Positions 7,492 to 13,888 of a DNA stretch of 17,713 nt are shown piece by piece. Below the pieces are notes generated by a model, which worked only from the letters and a program-made list of their open reading frames with translations, had not been told where the DNA came from and searched no databases. The translations under genes and the position numbers were made by a program. The first letter of the stretch is position 1. Each line of letters begins with the position of its first letter. Source of the stretch: Planctomycetales bacterium (GTDB taxonomy: Bacteria; Planctomycetota; Planctomycetia; Pirellulales; Thermoguttaceae); NCBI GenBank assembly GCA_007122045.1, contig SKJM01000682.1, forward strand, positions 1 through 17,713, given 5' to 3'.

Positions 7492-9366
7492 TCACTTTTC
7501 AGGAAGCATGCGAGACTGATCGGCGGGCGGCCGTTCCCGAGCGGCCTGAAGCCGCCCGGCCGCGACAATTCCCGCTTCGCCAAAGGCCTCTAGTGCGGCT
7601 ACGGTCACGTTCCCCTCGCGAGTGTCGCCGCCAATCGTGGCTGCGCACATTACGAGGATGTCGATCGACCGCTCCTGCCGGAAGCGGGCAAGAGCAAATG
7701 CCGCGACGCGCGGTTGGAACGAGTCGGGCGGCCAGACAATGGCCGCCTCCAGCAGCGCAGTAGCCCGGGCGCCGAGCAGGTCGGCCACCTGCCAGCCGGT
7801 GACGCGATAATCCCACAGCGACGGGCCGAGCATCGAGCCGAAACCAGGAGTGCGCAGGCGCATCGCCATGTGAAAACGCTCGATCAGCTCCGGCCGCTCG
7901 ACGTGCAGCGTCACGACTTCGGCCAGGAGTGCGGCATGGACGGCTTCCGATCGGGCAGCCGCCTCCCGAAGGGCGGGCAACGCCGGCTCGCCCAGCGCCA
8001 CCAACGCATCGCGCGACCGCTGATGCTCGGCCGACTGTTCCCAGGGACGCCAGTAGCGCCGGGTGGCCTGGTCGGGCGGCGCGGCCGCCGCCTCGAACAG
8101 CACGGGCACGGCCCGCAGGTCGCCCCGGCCTGCCAGCGATATGGCCGCCCTCAGCCGAAGCGACGCCGATTCCGCGCCGAGCAATTCAACCAACTGCTCG
8201 GGCCCATCCTTCAGCAGGGGCAGCACGGTCTGCGCGTCGGCCGCCGCCGCCCGGTAGGTCGGGCTGGAAAACGTGCTTGAGGAAAAGGAACGCGTGTCGG
8301 GACTGGCAATGGCTTCGAGCACCTCGGCGCCGCGCGGATCGCCGATCAGTATGAGGGCTTCGATGACCGTTTCGACGTGGGCGGCCGGACGCACTTCCAA
8401 GTGCCGGCGATAGACGTCGATGGCCCGCGCCCCACCCACCTCGGCCATCGCCCAGATGGCGGCCGGCCCCGGTTGGCGGTAGTCCCGCATGATCGGCCGA
8501 GGGCCGTCCGGCTCCTCCAGGAGCACCCATTGCAGGACCTCGAACGCCAGCCGATGGTCCGTCAGGTCGGCAAGGGCCCGGAGCCGGCGATCGTCGGGCC
8601 AGGCGGCCGCCTGCTCGATCCGCAACGGGACGGGGATTCTGGCCGGCGACGGCGTCCATCCGCCCCAAGACGACCAGAAACGGCGGAACCCGATGCCCGC
8701 CAGGTCGGTCGGCTCCTCGTAATCGTACACGCGCTCAATGGGATCCCGGCCTTCACCGTCGAACTCCCGGAATCCCATTTCCATTTCCATCATCATGCCG
8801 ACATAGCGATGGCGGCGGCGAGAGACGCCGCGGAAGGACCGGGTTCCGGAAACGACGCGTCCGAGGTGCTCATAGAACGGCACCAACTGCTCGTGGTGGC
8901 TCAACTCGTAAGCCAGGCCGCCGGCAATGACGCGGGCAAGAAGGGGAGCGTCGGGGTGCGTGTTGCGGGCAACGACCTCTTCCGCCGCGGGCCCAAGCGC
9001 GAGGAGCTTCGCCCGACGCGACGCGTACACATCGGAAGCCCAGACCTCTCGCCGCGTGTGCTCGCCGCCGGCGAGCGTCGTAGGGCCTGACGGCTGCGGA
9101 TCCGCGCGGACCGCGTCGAGGAGTTGGGCGAACAGGTCTTCGGCCGACTCGTCGGGGCCGGACCCCGGGCTGTGCGAGCCGATCGTCGGCGCCGACGCGA
9201 ACCGCGCTTCGGCCGGAGGGTCGGGGCCGGACTGGCCGGGAGCCGCCGGGCCCTGCAATCCGACCGCCACCAGCAGGGCCAACCGCAGCACCGTCGCGTG
9301 GCGAGTGGAGGCTGCAGCCGGCCGCCCGAGCTTGGTCGCCACAAGGAGTGGATCGCCATTGTGCAT
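7492..9366 (-). CDS. Secreted HEAT-repeat-like protein
   Basis: This gene encodes 624 aa. The ATG at 9366 is preferred over upstream starts in the same frame because GAGAGGAG sits 6 bp before it and a signal peptide follows. Residues 1-25 are basic, 26-38 are hydrophobic, and a likely cleavage region is near 41-46 (AAPGQS). The mature part is Ala/Leu/Arg-rich helical sequence. Repeated patterns such as AIDVYRRHLEVRPAAHVET, EALILIGDPRGAEVLEAIA and AAISLAGRGDLRAVPVLFEAA resemble HEAT repeats, particularly over about residues 330-470 and again at the C-terminus. A Met/Arg-rich patch (MMMEMEMGFREFDG) lies before the repeats. No catalytic motif is visible. HEAT arrays are protein-binding scaffolds and are common in secreted planctomycete proteins; the partner is unknown. 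Confidence 0.85.
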   Translation of the reverse strand: MHNGDPLLVATKLGRPAAASTRHATVLRLALLVAVGLQGPAAPGQSGPDPPAEARFASAPTIGSHSPGSGPDESAEDLFAQLLDAVRADPQPSGPTTLAGGEHTRREVWASDVYASRRAKLLALGPAAEEVVARNTHPDAPLLARVIAGGLAYELSHHEQLVPFYEHLGRVVSGTRSFRGVSRRRHRYVGMMMEMEMGFREFDGEGRDPIERVYDYEEPTDLAGIGFRRFWSSWGGWTPSPARIPVPLRIEQAAAWPDDRRLRALADLTDHRLAFEVLQWVLLEEPDGPRPIMRDYRQPGPAAIWAMAEVGGARAIDVYRRHLEVRPAAHVETVIEALILIGDPRGAEVLEAIASPDTRSFSSSTFSSPTYRAAAADAQTVLPLLKDGPEQLVELLGAESASLRLRAAISLAGRGDLRAVPVLFEAAAAPPDQATRRYWRPWEQSAEHQRSRDALVALGEPALPALREAAARSEAVHAALLAEVVTLHVERPELIERFHMAMRLRTPGFGSMLGPSLWDYRVTGWQVADLLGARATALLEAAIVWPPDSFQPRVAAFALARFRQERSIDILVMCAATIGGDTREGNVTVAALEAFGEAGIVAAGRLQAARERPPADQSRMLPEK

Positions 9367-9593
9367 TGCGAACTCCTCTCGCTGAGCCGCCCAGTGGTTG
9401 CCTATGCGCCGCTTACCAGTGCATTGTACCAACAGACGGGCCTTCATTGTACGTCGGCAGCAACAGCCCCGAGCCGCCGACCCGCCTGACGACGGGGAGG
9501 GGGACTTTGTTCCCTCTGTAGACGGTTTACCCCTTTTTGTTTTCGGAGCAGCAGATATCCAAGTGGCCAAGTGGCTTAACGATGCTAAGTCCC

Positions 9594-9622
9594 TTGACAG
9601 CAGCAGTACCGACAAGTACACT
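9594..9622 (+). promoter_or_regulatory. Near-consensus sigma-70 promoter, probably giving a leaderless mRNA
   Basis: A perfect -35 box TTGACA (9594-9599) is followed after exactly 17 bp by TACACT (9617-9622). The next ATG is at 9631, only 8 bp after the -10 box and about where transcription should start. No Shine-Dalgarno sequence precedes that ATG. Confidence 0.65.
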
Positions 9623-9630
9623 TGCCTTGT

Positions 9631-10038
9631 ATGGGGACACGGTGGAGAATTCAATTCGACGCCCGGAAGCCGAGCAATCCTGACCGCGAGTTCTGGACCG
9701 TCGGAATTGCGCCTTACCTGCTGGACTTACTCCAGAAGAGGGGGCATGTCGTCCGCCAGGCCCGAATTCTCCTGGTTCGAGAAGTCCTCGAAGATACGCA
9801 TGACATTTTTCAAGGCTGATCGCGACCGGAAACGGGCGATTGCTTCGTTTACGTTGGGCGTCCACCGCACGACTACCGCGGGCCGACCATCGAGGTTCCG
9901 CCACCGCCGGGTATGGTGTTCCTTGTGTTCGTTCTGCCGGATGGAACCATCGACGACTGGAACTGGCGACCTGTGAGGAGCGACGACCCAACCCGACCCG
10001 AAGGCATCGAAGGGAAAAGAATATGGCCACTGACCTGA
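9631..10038 (+). pseudogene. Hypothetical protein gene interrupted by an in-frame TGA
   Basis: From the ATG at 9631 a protein-like frame reads MGTRWRIQFDARKPSNP, then WTVGIAPYLLDLLQKRG and VLEDTHDIFQG, and meets TGA at 9817-9819. The same frame continues without shift as SRPETGDCFVYVGRPPHDY, then PPPPGMVFLVFVLPDGTIDD, to TGA at 10036-10038. Both halves look like natural globular protein and would give about 135 residues. I do not recognise the family. Two longer uninterrupted frames overlap this one (plus 9398-9976 and minus 9527-10030), but their composition is Ser/Arg/Pro-rich and shadow-like. The promoter immediately upstream and the 16-bp overlap with the intact next gene (start 10023) support this frame. 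A strong hairpin begins at the stop codon. It could be a nonsense pseudogene, a short 62-aa product, a readthrough case or a sequence error. Confidence 0.55.
9819..9840 (+). other. Hairpin with GAAA tetraloop starting at the internal TGA
   Basis: ATCGC (9819-9823) pairs perfectly with GCGAT (9836-9840). A 2-nt GA bulge is followed by CCG (9826-9828), a GAAA loop (9829-9832) and CGG (9833-9835). The stem starts at the A of the internal TGA. The loop begins about 10 nt after the stop, closer than in known bacterial SECIS elements, and no T-run follows, so neither a SECIS nor a terminator is well supported. Confidence 0.5.
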
Positions 10039-10391
10039 AAGACCTGCTTGCGGCGCATGGCGGGAGTTCCGCATTTCAGCCGTACGTTTACATCAGCCCC
10101 CAAGCCGATACCCTGACCGCCTATTTCAAACCCGATGCCGATTACTCGCAACGGCTTACGGAGCACGTTACGCTATATCGTTCGATCGACTCGAACGAGA
10201 TTGTCGGGTGTCGCATCAAGGGAATCGCCGGCATCCTGGAAGACCTGCCGAACTTTTTGCGCGTCGATCATCAAGGTGCCACGTTATCGATGCTTTTCTG
10301 GTCGTTTCGCGGTGGTCTGGATGATGATGCGCGCGACGCATTCAAGGAACTGGCAGAGGCCGCAGGCGATATGGCCCTTCAGTCGGCGTAA
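10023..10391 (+). CDS. Small DUF2283-like protein
   Basis: This gene encodes 122 aa. The ATG at 10023 has AGGGA (10011-10015) 7 bp upstream. The middle of the protein, TAYFKPDADYSQRLTEHV followed by DSNEIVGCRIKGI, resembles the short beta-rich DUF2283 pattern (a 'pdaDaly.rl' segment followed by 'vvGieI'). That family has no established function and is often found beside small toxin-antitoxin-like genes. The C-terminus (DARDAFKELAEAAGDMALQS) is helical. The start overlaps the end of the preceding broken frame by 16 bp, so the two were probably a translationally coupled pair. The stop lies 11 bp from the end of the convergent flotillin gene. The family assignment comes from pattern recognition and is tentative. 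Confidence 0.75.
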   Translation: MATDLKDLLAAHGGSSAFQPYVYISPQADTLTAYFKPDADYSQRLTEHVTLYRSIDSNEIVGCRIKGIAGILEDLPNFLRVDHQGATLSMLFWSFRGGLDDDARDAFKELAEAAGDMALQSA

Positions 10392-10402
10392 GGAGGGGGC
10401 AG

Positions 10403-12016
10403 TTACCGTTCCGGAGCAGCGGCCACCGGCTCGGCCCTCGCCTCGGCGGGAGCCTTGCCGTCGGTGGCGCCCAGCGAGGCGAGCACTTCCGGAATCTCCA
10501 CACCGCCGATGTCCTTCATCACCTGCATCATGGGCGGCAGGGTTCGGGCCATGTTGTGCAGCCAGTTGGCGGTCGAGCTGGTGCCGTTCTGCCCGTTGCC
10601 CTCCCACACGACCACCTTGTCGAACTTGATGTTCGAGATGGCCTTCGCCGAGGCGTCGACCAGGTGGTCGAAGTGCTCGAGCATGAGCAGCTTGAACGCC
10701 TGTTCGGCGCCGCCGCAAGCGGCGACGATCTGCTGGAGCCCCTCGCCCTTGCGGGCGAGGATTTCGTATTGGCCGCGGGCCTGGGCCTCGAGTTCGGCGA
10801 AGATGGCCGACGCCTGCCCCTCGGCCTCGATGCGGCGCTTGTCGGCCTCGGCCTGGGCCTCGACGACAATGCGGGCCTTCTCGGCCTTGGCCGGGGCTTC
10901 GAGTTCGGCGCGGCGCTGGGCCTCGATCCGCTCGGCCTCGGCCACCGCCGCCTTGGCCATGGCCAGGTGCTGCGCGGCCAGCACGGCCGCCTCCGACTCG
11001 CGTTTGCGCGTCTCGCCCAACTGGTACGACTCGGCCTGCTTCACCTGCAACGTGGCCTGGCTGGCCGCGACGGCCGCCTGCGACTCGTTCTCACCCTCGA
11101 TGGCCCGGGCGTTGGCCTCGGCCAGGCGGATGCGCATCTCGCGCTCGGCGTCCTTCACATGCATTTCCTGCTGGAAGGCCGCCTGCTGCTCGCCCACCAC
11201 CTGCTCTTTGTCCAGGTCGGCAATGCGGACGGCCTGCTCGCGCCGGGCCTCGCGGGTGCCGATTTCGCGCACCTTGTTGGCGTTGGCCACCTGGATGGCC
11301 TTTTCCCGCTCGGCCTCGGCCACGCGGGTTTCGCCCATTTTCTCGTTGTCGGCCACGTCGCCGCGGGCCTTCTGAATGGCCTGACTGGCCGCCTTCTGCC
11401 CGATCGCCTCGATGTAGCCCGACTCGTCGGTGATGTCGGTGATGTTCACATTGATGAGCACCAGCCCGATCTTCGCTAACTCCGGCTCCAGCGAACTCTG
11501 GATGTTGCACAGGAACTTGTCGCGATCGCGGTTGATATCCTCGATTTGCATCGAGGCGATCACCTGGCGGAGTTGGCCGAAGATGATGTCTTCGGCCTGC
11601 TTCTTGATCTCCACCGTCTTCAGCCCCAGCAGGCGGATGGCCCCGTTCTGCATGAGTTCCGGGGTCGTGCCCACGGCCACGGTGAACACGCTGGGCACGT
11701 TCACGCGGATGTTCTCCATCGACAGCGCGCCGCGCAGCGGGATTTCGATCTGCATCGGCTCGAGGTTCAGCCAGGCGCAGTCCTGGAACAGCGGGAAGAT
11801 GAAGGTCGCCCCGCCGTGCACGCAGCGGGCGGCGTCGCCCCGCCCGGCCTTGCCGTAGATGACCAGCACGCGGTTGCTCGGGCACCGCTTGTAGTTGCTC
11901 ACCAGCAGCCCCACCGTCAGAAAGGCCACCACGGCCACGAACCCGGCGATGATGATCAGCCAGTGAACCAGTTCAAGCCCCATGAAACCTTGCGCCAACA
12001 GTATTGAGCTAGACAT
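10403..12016 (-). CDS. Flotillin-family (SPFH domain) membrane protein
   Basis: This gene encodes 537 aa. An N-terminal hydrophobic segment at about 14-40 (LVHWLIIIAGFVAVVAFLTV) anchors it. The SPFH domain spans about 41-215, with IYGKAGRGDAARCVHGG, FPLFQDCAWLNLEPM and LINVNITDITDESGYIEAIG. A long Ala/Glu/Arg heptad-rich coiled coil follows at about 215-430 with many EAE/AEA repeats, then a flotillin C-terminal segment and an Ala/Pro/Glu-rich tail. AAAGGA precedes the ATG. Flotillins form membrane-associated oligomers that organise membrane microdomains and fluidity. The start overlaps the end of the upstream NfeD-like gene by 8 bp, the usual NfeD-flotillin operon layout (as in Bacillus yuaF-floT). 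The family call is secure; the specific subfamily is not. Confidence 0.95.
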   Translation of the reverse strand: MSSSILLAQGFMGLELVHWLIIIAGFVAVVAFLTVGLLVSNYKRCPSNRVLVIYGKAGRGDAARCVHGGATFIFPLFQDCAWLNLEPMQIEIPLRGALSMENIRVNVPSVFTVAVGTTPELMQNGAIRLLGLKTVEIKKQAEDIIFGQLRQVIASMQIEDINRDRDKFLCNIQSSLEPELAKIGLVLINVNITDITDESGYIEAIGQKAASQAIQKARGDVADNEKMGETRVAEAEREKAIQVANANKVREIGTREARREQAVRIADLDKEQVVGEQQAAFQQEMHVKDAEREMRIRLAEANARAIEGENESQAAVAASQATLQVKQAESYQLGETRKRESEAAVLAAQHLAMAKAAVAEAERIEAQRRAELEAPAKAEKARIVVEAQAEADKRRIEAEGQASAIFAELEAQARGQYEILARKGEGLQQIVAACGGAEQAFKLLMLEHFDHLVDASAKAISNIKFDKVVVWEGNGQNGTSSTANWLHNMARTLPPMMQVMKDIGGVEIPEVLASLGATDGKAPAEARAEPVAAAPER

Positions 12017-12635
12017 GTTCGATCCTTTCAGGCTCTAAGGCCGGTTGGACTTCGAGGGTATCCGACGCGAAGACGTTCGCTACGACAACTCTAGCACCTG
12101 TGGGGATGGCGTCACCCGATGTGACGGCCCGGTACTCCATGGTCCGGTTTTGCAGGTTGATGTGGATTTTTCCGGCGCCGGCGTTCCGGGCGGGGATGGC
12201 CAGGTACACGACGGCCTCGCGGCCGAGCGTGCGGTGGATCCGCACCGTCCCTTCCGAGCGAAGGCCGTAGAGCGCCAGCATCAACCAATATACGCCGTAC
12301 AAGGCCGCGGCGCCGCCCCCGAAGGCCACGAGAAGGACGGTTGCCGGGGAGGCCCCGGTCGACTGGGCGGCCAGGCCGGCCAGACCGAAAAAGGTCACCG
12401 CCGCAACGACGGTGCGGAAGGAAAGGACGCCGAACAGCCAATTCGAGCCGAAGTGGCCGAGGCCGGCGTGGACTTCGCCGCCGGGCAGGTCGCCGGAAAA
12501 GTCGGCATCGAGGTCCGCCTCGCTGCCGAGGTCGAGGTCCAGCGCGTCACCGGTCATGCCGAGAAGGGTCAGCACAACCTGGCACAATAGGATCGTGCCG
12601 CCCACGACGGCACACAGCAGGAGCAGAAAGGTCAT
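12009..12635 (-). CDS. NfeD-like membrane protein (flotillin partner)
   Basis: This gene encodes 208 aa. The start at 12635 is supported by GGAGGG about 7 bp upstream; the frame continues further upstream but with no membrane signal or ribosome-binding site. Predicted membrane helices lie at about 2-26, 66-90 and 96-123. An acidic loop at 30-49 (DALDLDLGSEADLDADF) lies between the first two. The soluble C-terminus (about 128-205) is beta-rich, with GREAVVYLAIPARNAGAGKI, RAVTSGDAIPTGARVVVANV and DTLEVQP, the pattern of an NfeD OB fold. NfeD proteins act with flotillins in membrane organisation. The TAG stop lies inside the start of the flotillin gene (EHV-stop over the flotillin ATG), indicating coupled translation. 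The family is inferred from topology, OB-fold pattern and context. Confidence 0.85.
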   Translation of the reverse strand: MTFLLLLCAVVGGTILLCQVVLTLLGMTGDALDLDLGSEADLDADFSGDLPGGEVHAGLGHFGSNWLFGVLSFRTVVAAVTFFGLAGLAAQSTGASPATVLLVAFGGGAAALYGVYWLMLALYGLRSEGTVRIHRTLGREAVVYLAIPARNAGAGKIHINLQNRTMEYRAVTSGDAIPTGARVVVANVFASDTLEVQPALEPERIEHV

Positions 12636-13018
12636 CGGTAGTCCCTCCGGTTTACGAGTATTTCGCTCCAGGGACGTGGTTCTTGGCAGGGAACGCCCGC
12701 ATTTTCCCCCGCGGCCGGCGCTACCACCCAACTGATCTTACCCGCCGCCTGCCGTTGCCGCAACAGGGCAAGCGGCCGATCGGAATTGATCCGTGCAGCA
12801 CAGGTGACTCCGAGAGCTTCCGGGGCGTGCGGTACGGCGCGTTTTTTTGGGCTGGCGGTGACCCTCCTCGGGGGTGGGTCCGGGGGCGTCGCCGCCGCCG
12901 CCCAGCCCGCATCCCGGAAGCCCCCGACTTCACGTCGGGTCACCTTCCGCCTAGGAACCCTTGGGCCGTCGTTTTTGCAAAGCGGCGAGGTACTTCGCCT
13001 GGGGTATTCGCAACGGCA
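12636..13018. other. Divergent intergenic region between nfeD-like gene and vapBC
   Basis: I find no supportable gene here on either strand; the short frames present have Pro/Arg-rich shadow composition. The region holds a T7 run near 12843, a stretch of GGC/GCC-rich sequence near 12885-12905, the hairpin at 12916-12948 and the vapB promoter at its right end. No convincing promoter for the NfeD-flotillin operon could be identified. Confidence 0.5.
12916..12948. repeat. Two-part inverted repeat (hairpin)
   Basis: CCCGAC (12923-12928) and GTCGGG (12934-12939) form a perfect 6-bp stem with a 5-nt loop. GGAAG (12916-12920) and CTTCC (12944-12948) form a second outer stem. There is no T-run. The shape suggests a dispersed intergenic palindromic element, but only one copy is in the window. 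Confidence 0.45.
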
Positions 13019-13047
13019 TTGGCAATCTTTGCTCTTCGCGGTATACT
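13019..13047 (+). promoter_or_regulatory. Promoter of vapBC
   Basis: TTGGCA (13019-13024; 5/6) and TATACT (13042-13047; 5/6) have an exact 17-bp spacer and lie 33 bp before the vapB ATG. VapBC operons are normally repressed by their own antitoxin-toxin complex. The GTATAC palindrome (13041-13046) over the -10 box could be part of an operator, but this is inference. Confidence 0.7.
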
Positions 13048-13080
13048 TGGACAGAGGAGGAACGGTTTAGGAGACGCACC

Positions 13081-13317
13081 ATGCCAACTGCACTCGTCGT
13101 AACAGACTCGGCCGGGCAAGTCATTCGCCTGCCGGCCGAAATCCATCTCGAAGCTGGGGAAGTCTTGGTAAGACAGGTCGGGCACTCGGTCGTGCTGGTT
13201 CCTAAAGGTTCCAATCCGTGGCAACCGCTCCTGGACAGTCTCGACCAGTTTTCCGACGACTATATGGAAGACCGCGCTCAGCCATCGCCCCAACGACGCG
13301 CGGTGGTGTTCGAGTGA
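13081..13317 (+). CDS. vapB: VapB-type antitoxin
   Basis: This gene encodes 78 aa. The ATG at 13081 has GGAG 8-10 bp upstream (AGGAGACGCACC). The N-terminus (MPTALVVTDSAGQVIRLPAE, then LEAGEVLVRQVGHSVVLVPK) matches the AbrB/SpoVT-like swapped-hairpin fold of VapB antitoxins, which bind DNA and the toxin. The C-terminal half (WQPLLDSLDQFSDDYMED) is the acidic toxin-binding type. The stop TGA overlaps the GTG start of the vapC frame by 4 bp (GTGA), the usual coupling. The gene looks intact although its toxin partner is broken. Confidence 0.88.
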   Translation: MPTALVVTDSAGQVIRLPAEIHLEAGEVLVRQVGHSVVLVPKGSNPWQPLLDSLDQFSDDYMEDRAQPSPQRRAVVFE

Positions 13318-13721
13318 AGTACCTCCTGGACACAAACATCTGCATTTTCGTGATTCGGCAGAAGCCCGCTGCAGTACTGGCGCGGTTTTTGCAGTAGCCG
13401 CCCGATGATGTTGGCATTTCCTCCGTAACGCTTGCCGAACTACGTTACGGCGCCGACAAGAGCAGTCGTCCAGGGCAGAACCACGCAGCCCTGGATGCGT
13501 TTGTTGCCCCGCTCTCGGTTGCCGCCTTTGACGCTCCGGTCGCTGATGTGTATGGCAAGGTACGAGCCGACCTTGAGCGCCGCGGGACGCCCATCGGACC
13601 GCTGGACACCCTCATTGCTGCACAGGCGCTGTGCCTGGGCATCGCGCTGGTGACCAACAATGTCTCGGAGTTTTCGCGGGTGGCCGGCCTAAGGGTAGAG
13701 AACTGGGCGTCTGCGCCGTAA
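13314..13721 (+). pseudogene. vapC: VapC-type PIN-domain toxin with amber stop at codon 28
   Basis: The frame starts with GTG at 13314 and reads VKYLLDTNICIFVIRQKP up to TAG at 13395-13397, then continues in the same frame as PPDDVGISSVTLAELRYGAD to TAA at 13719-13721. Full length would be 135 codons, normal for VapC. PIN active-site residues are present: D6, E42 in LAELRYG, D98 in PLDTLIAAQA, and the TNNVSEF segment (N116, E119). The C-terminal GLRVENW is typical of this family. VapC toxins are endoribonucleases that cut tRNA or rRNA. One substitution (TAG for CAG, AAG or GAG, for example) separates this from an intact toxin, and no in-frame restart is obvious after the stop. The toxin is therefore probably inactive, unless the stop is suppressed or is a sequence error. 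Confidence 0.87.
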
Positions 13722-13739
13722 TGCAGGTGTGCGCGCAAC
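13704..13739. repeat. 36-bp direct repeat, copy 1 (overlaps vapC 3' end)
   Basis: This copy is identical to the one at 13770-13805. It starts with the TGG codon for W131 of the vapC frame, includes the vapC stop (13719-13721) and ends in GCGCAAC. Flanking bases differ between copies, so the repeat boundaries are exact. Confidence 0.9.
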
Positions 13740-13769
13740 GCCCAACGTGATCGGGACAACCAGGTCGCG

Positions 13770-13805
13770 TGGGCGTCTGCGCCGTAATGCAGGTGTGCGC
13801 GCAAC
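13770..13805. repeat. 36-bp direct repeat, copy 2
   Basis: This is a perfect second copy, 30 bp after the first (period 66 bp). Within it CTGC and GCAG can pair as a short stem. No third copy is visible on either side. The 36/30/36 geometry is that of type II or V CRISPR arrays, but there are no cas genes in the window. Confidence 0.9.
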
Positions 13806-13888
13806 CGAGCTTCGGCGAGTGAAAAGCAACAGGACTCAAGCGGGGGGCATTCGTGCGGGGCGGGAAGCAACGCCTGCCCGTCGCAAGC

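Noticed and set aside
4779..7583. 934-aa minus-strand open frame opposite the intein and dnaE C-terminus
   Set aside because: It is a GC-driven shadow frame with no motifs, and the opposite strand is clearly coding.
9817..9840. Selenocysteine (SECIS) element after the internal TGA
   Set aside because: The loop starts only about 10 nt after the TGA, lacks the known GGUC-type apical sequence, and the protein has no known redox motif; kept only as a readthrough question.
9398..9976. 192-aa plus-strand open frame
   Set aside because: Its Ser/Arg-rich composition resembles a shadow. The frame from 9631 looks like real protein on both sides of its TGA and has the promoter; I kept that one despite the stop.
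9527..10030. 167-aa minus-strand open frame
   Set aside because: It is Arg/Ser/Gly-rich with no ribosome-binding site or motif, and it overlaps the more protein-like plus-strand frame.
10556..11479. 307-aa plus-strand open frame
   Set aside because: It is a shadow of the flotillin coiled-coil region, whose repetitive Ala/Glu codons give long Leu/Gly/His frames on the other strand.
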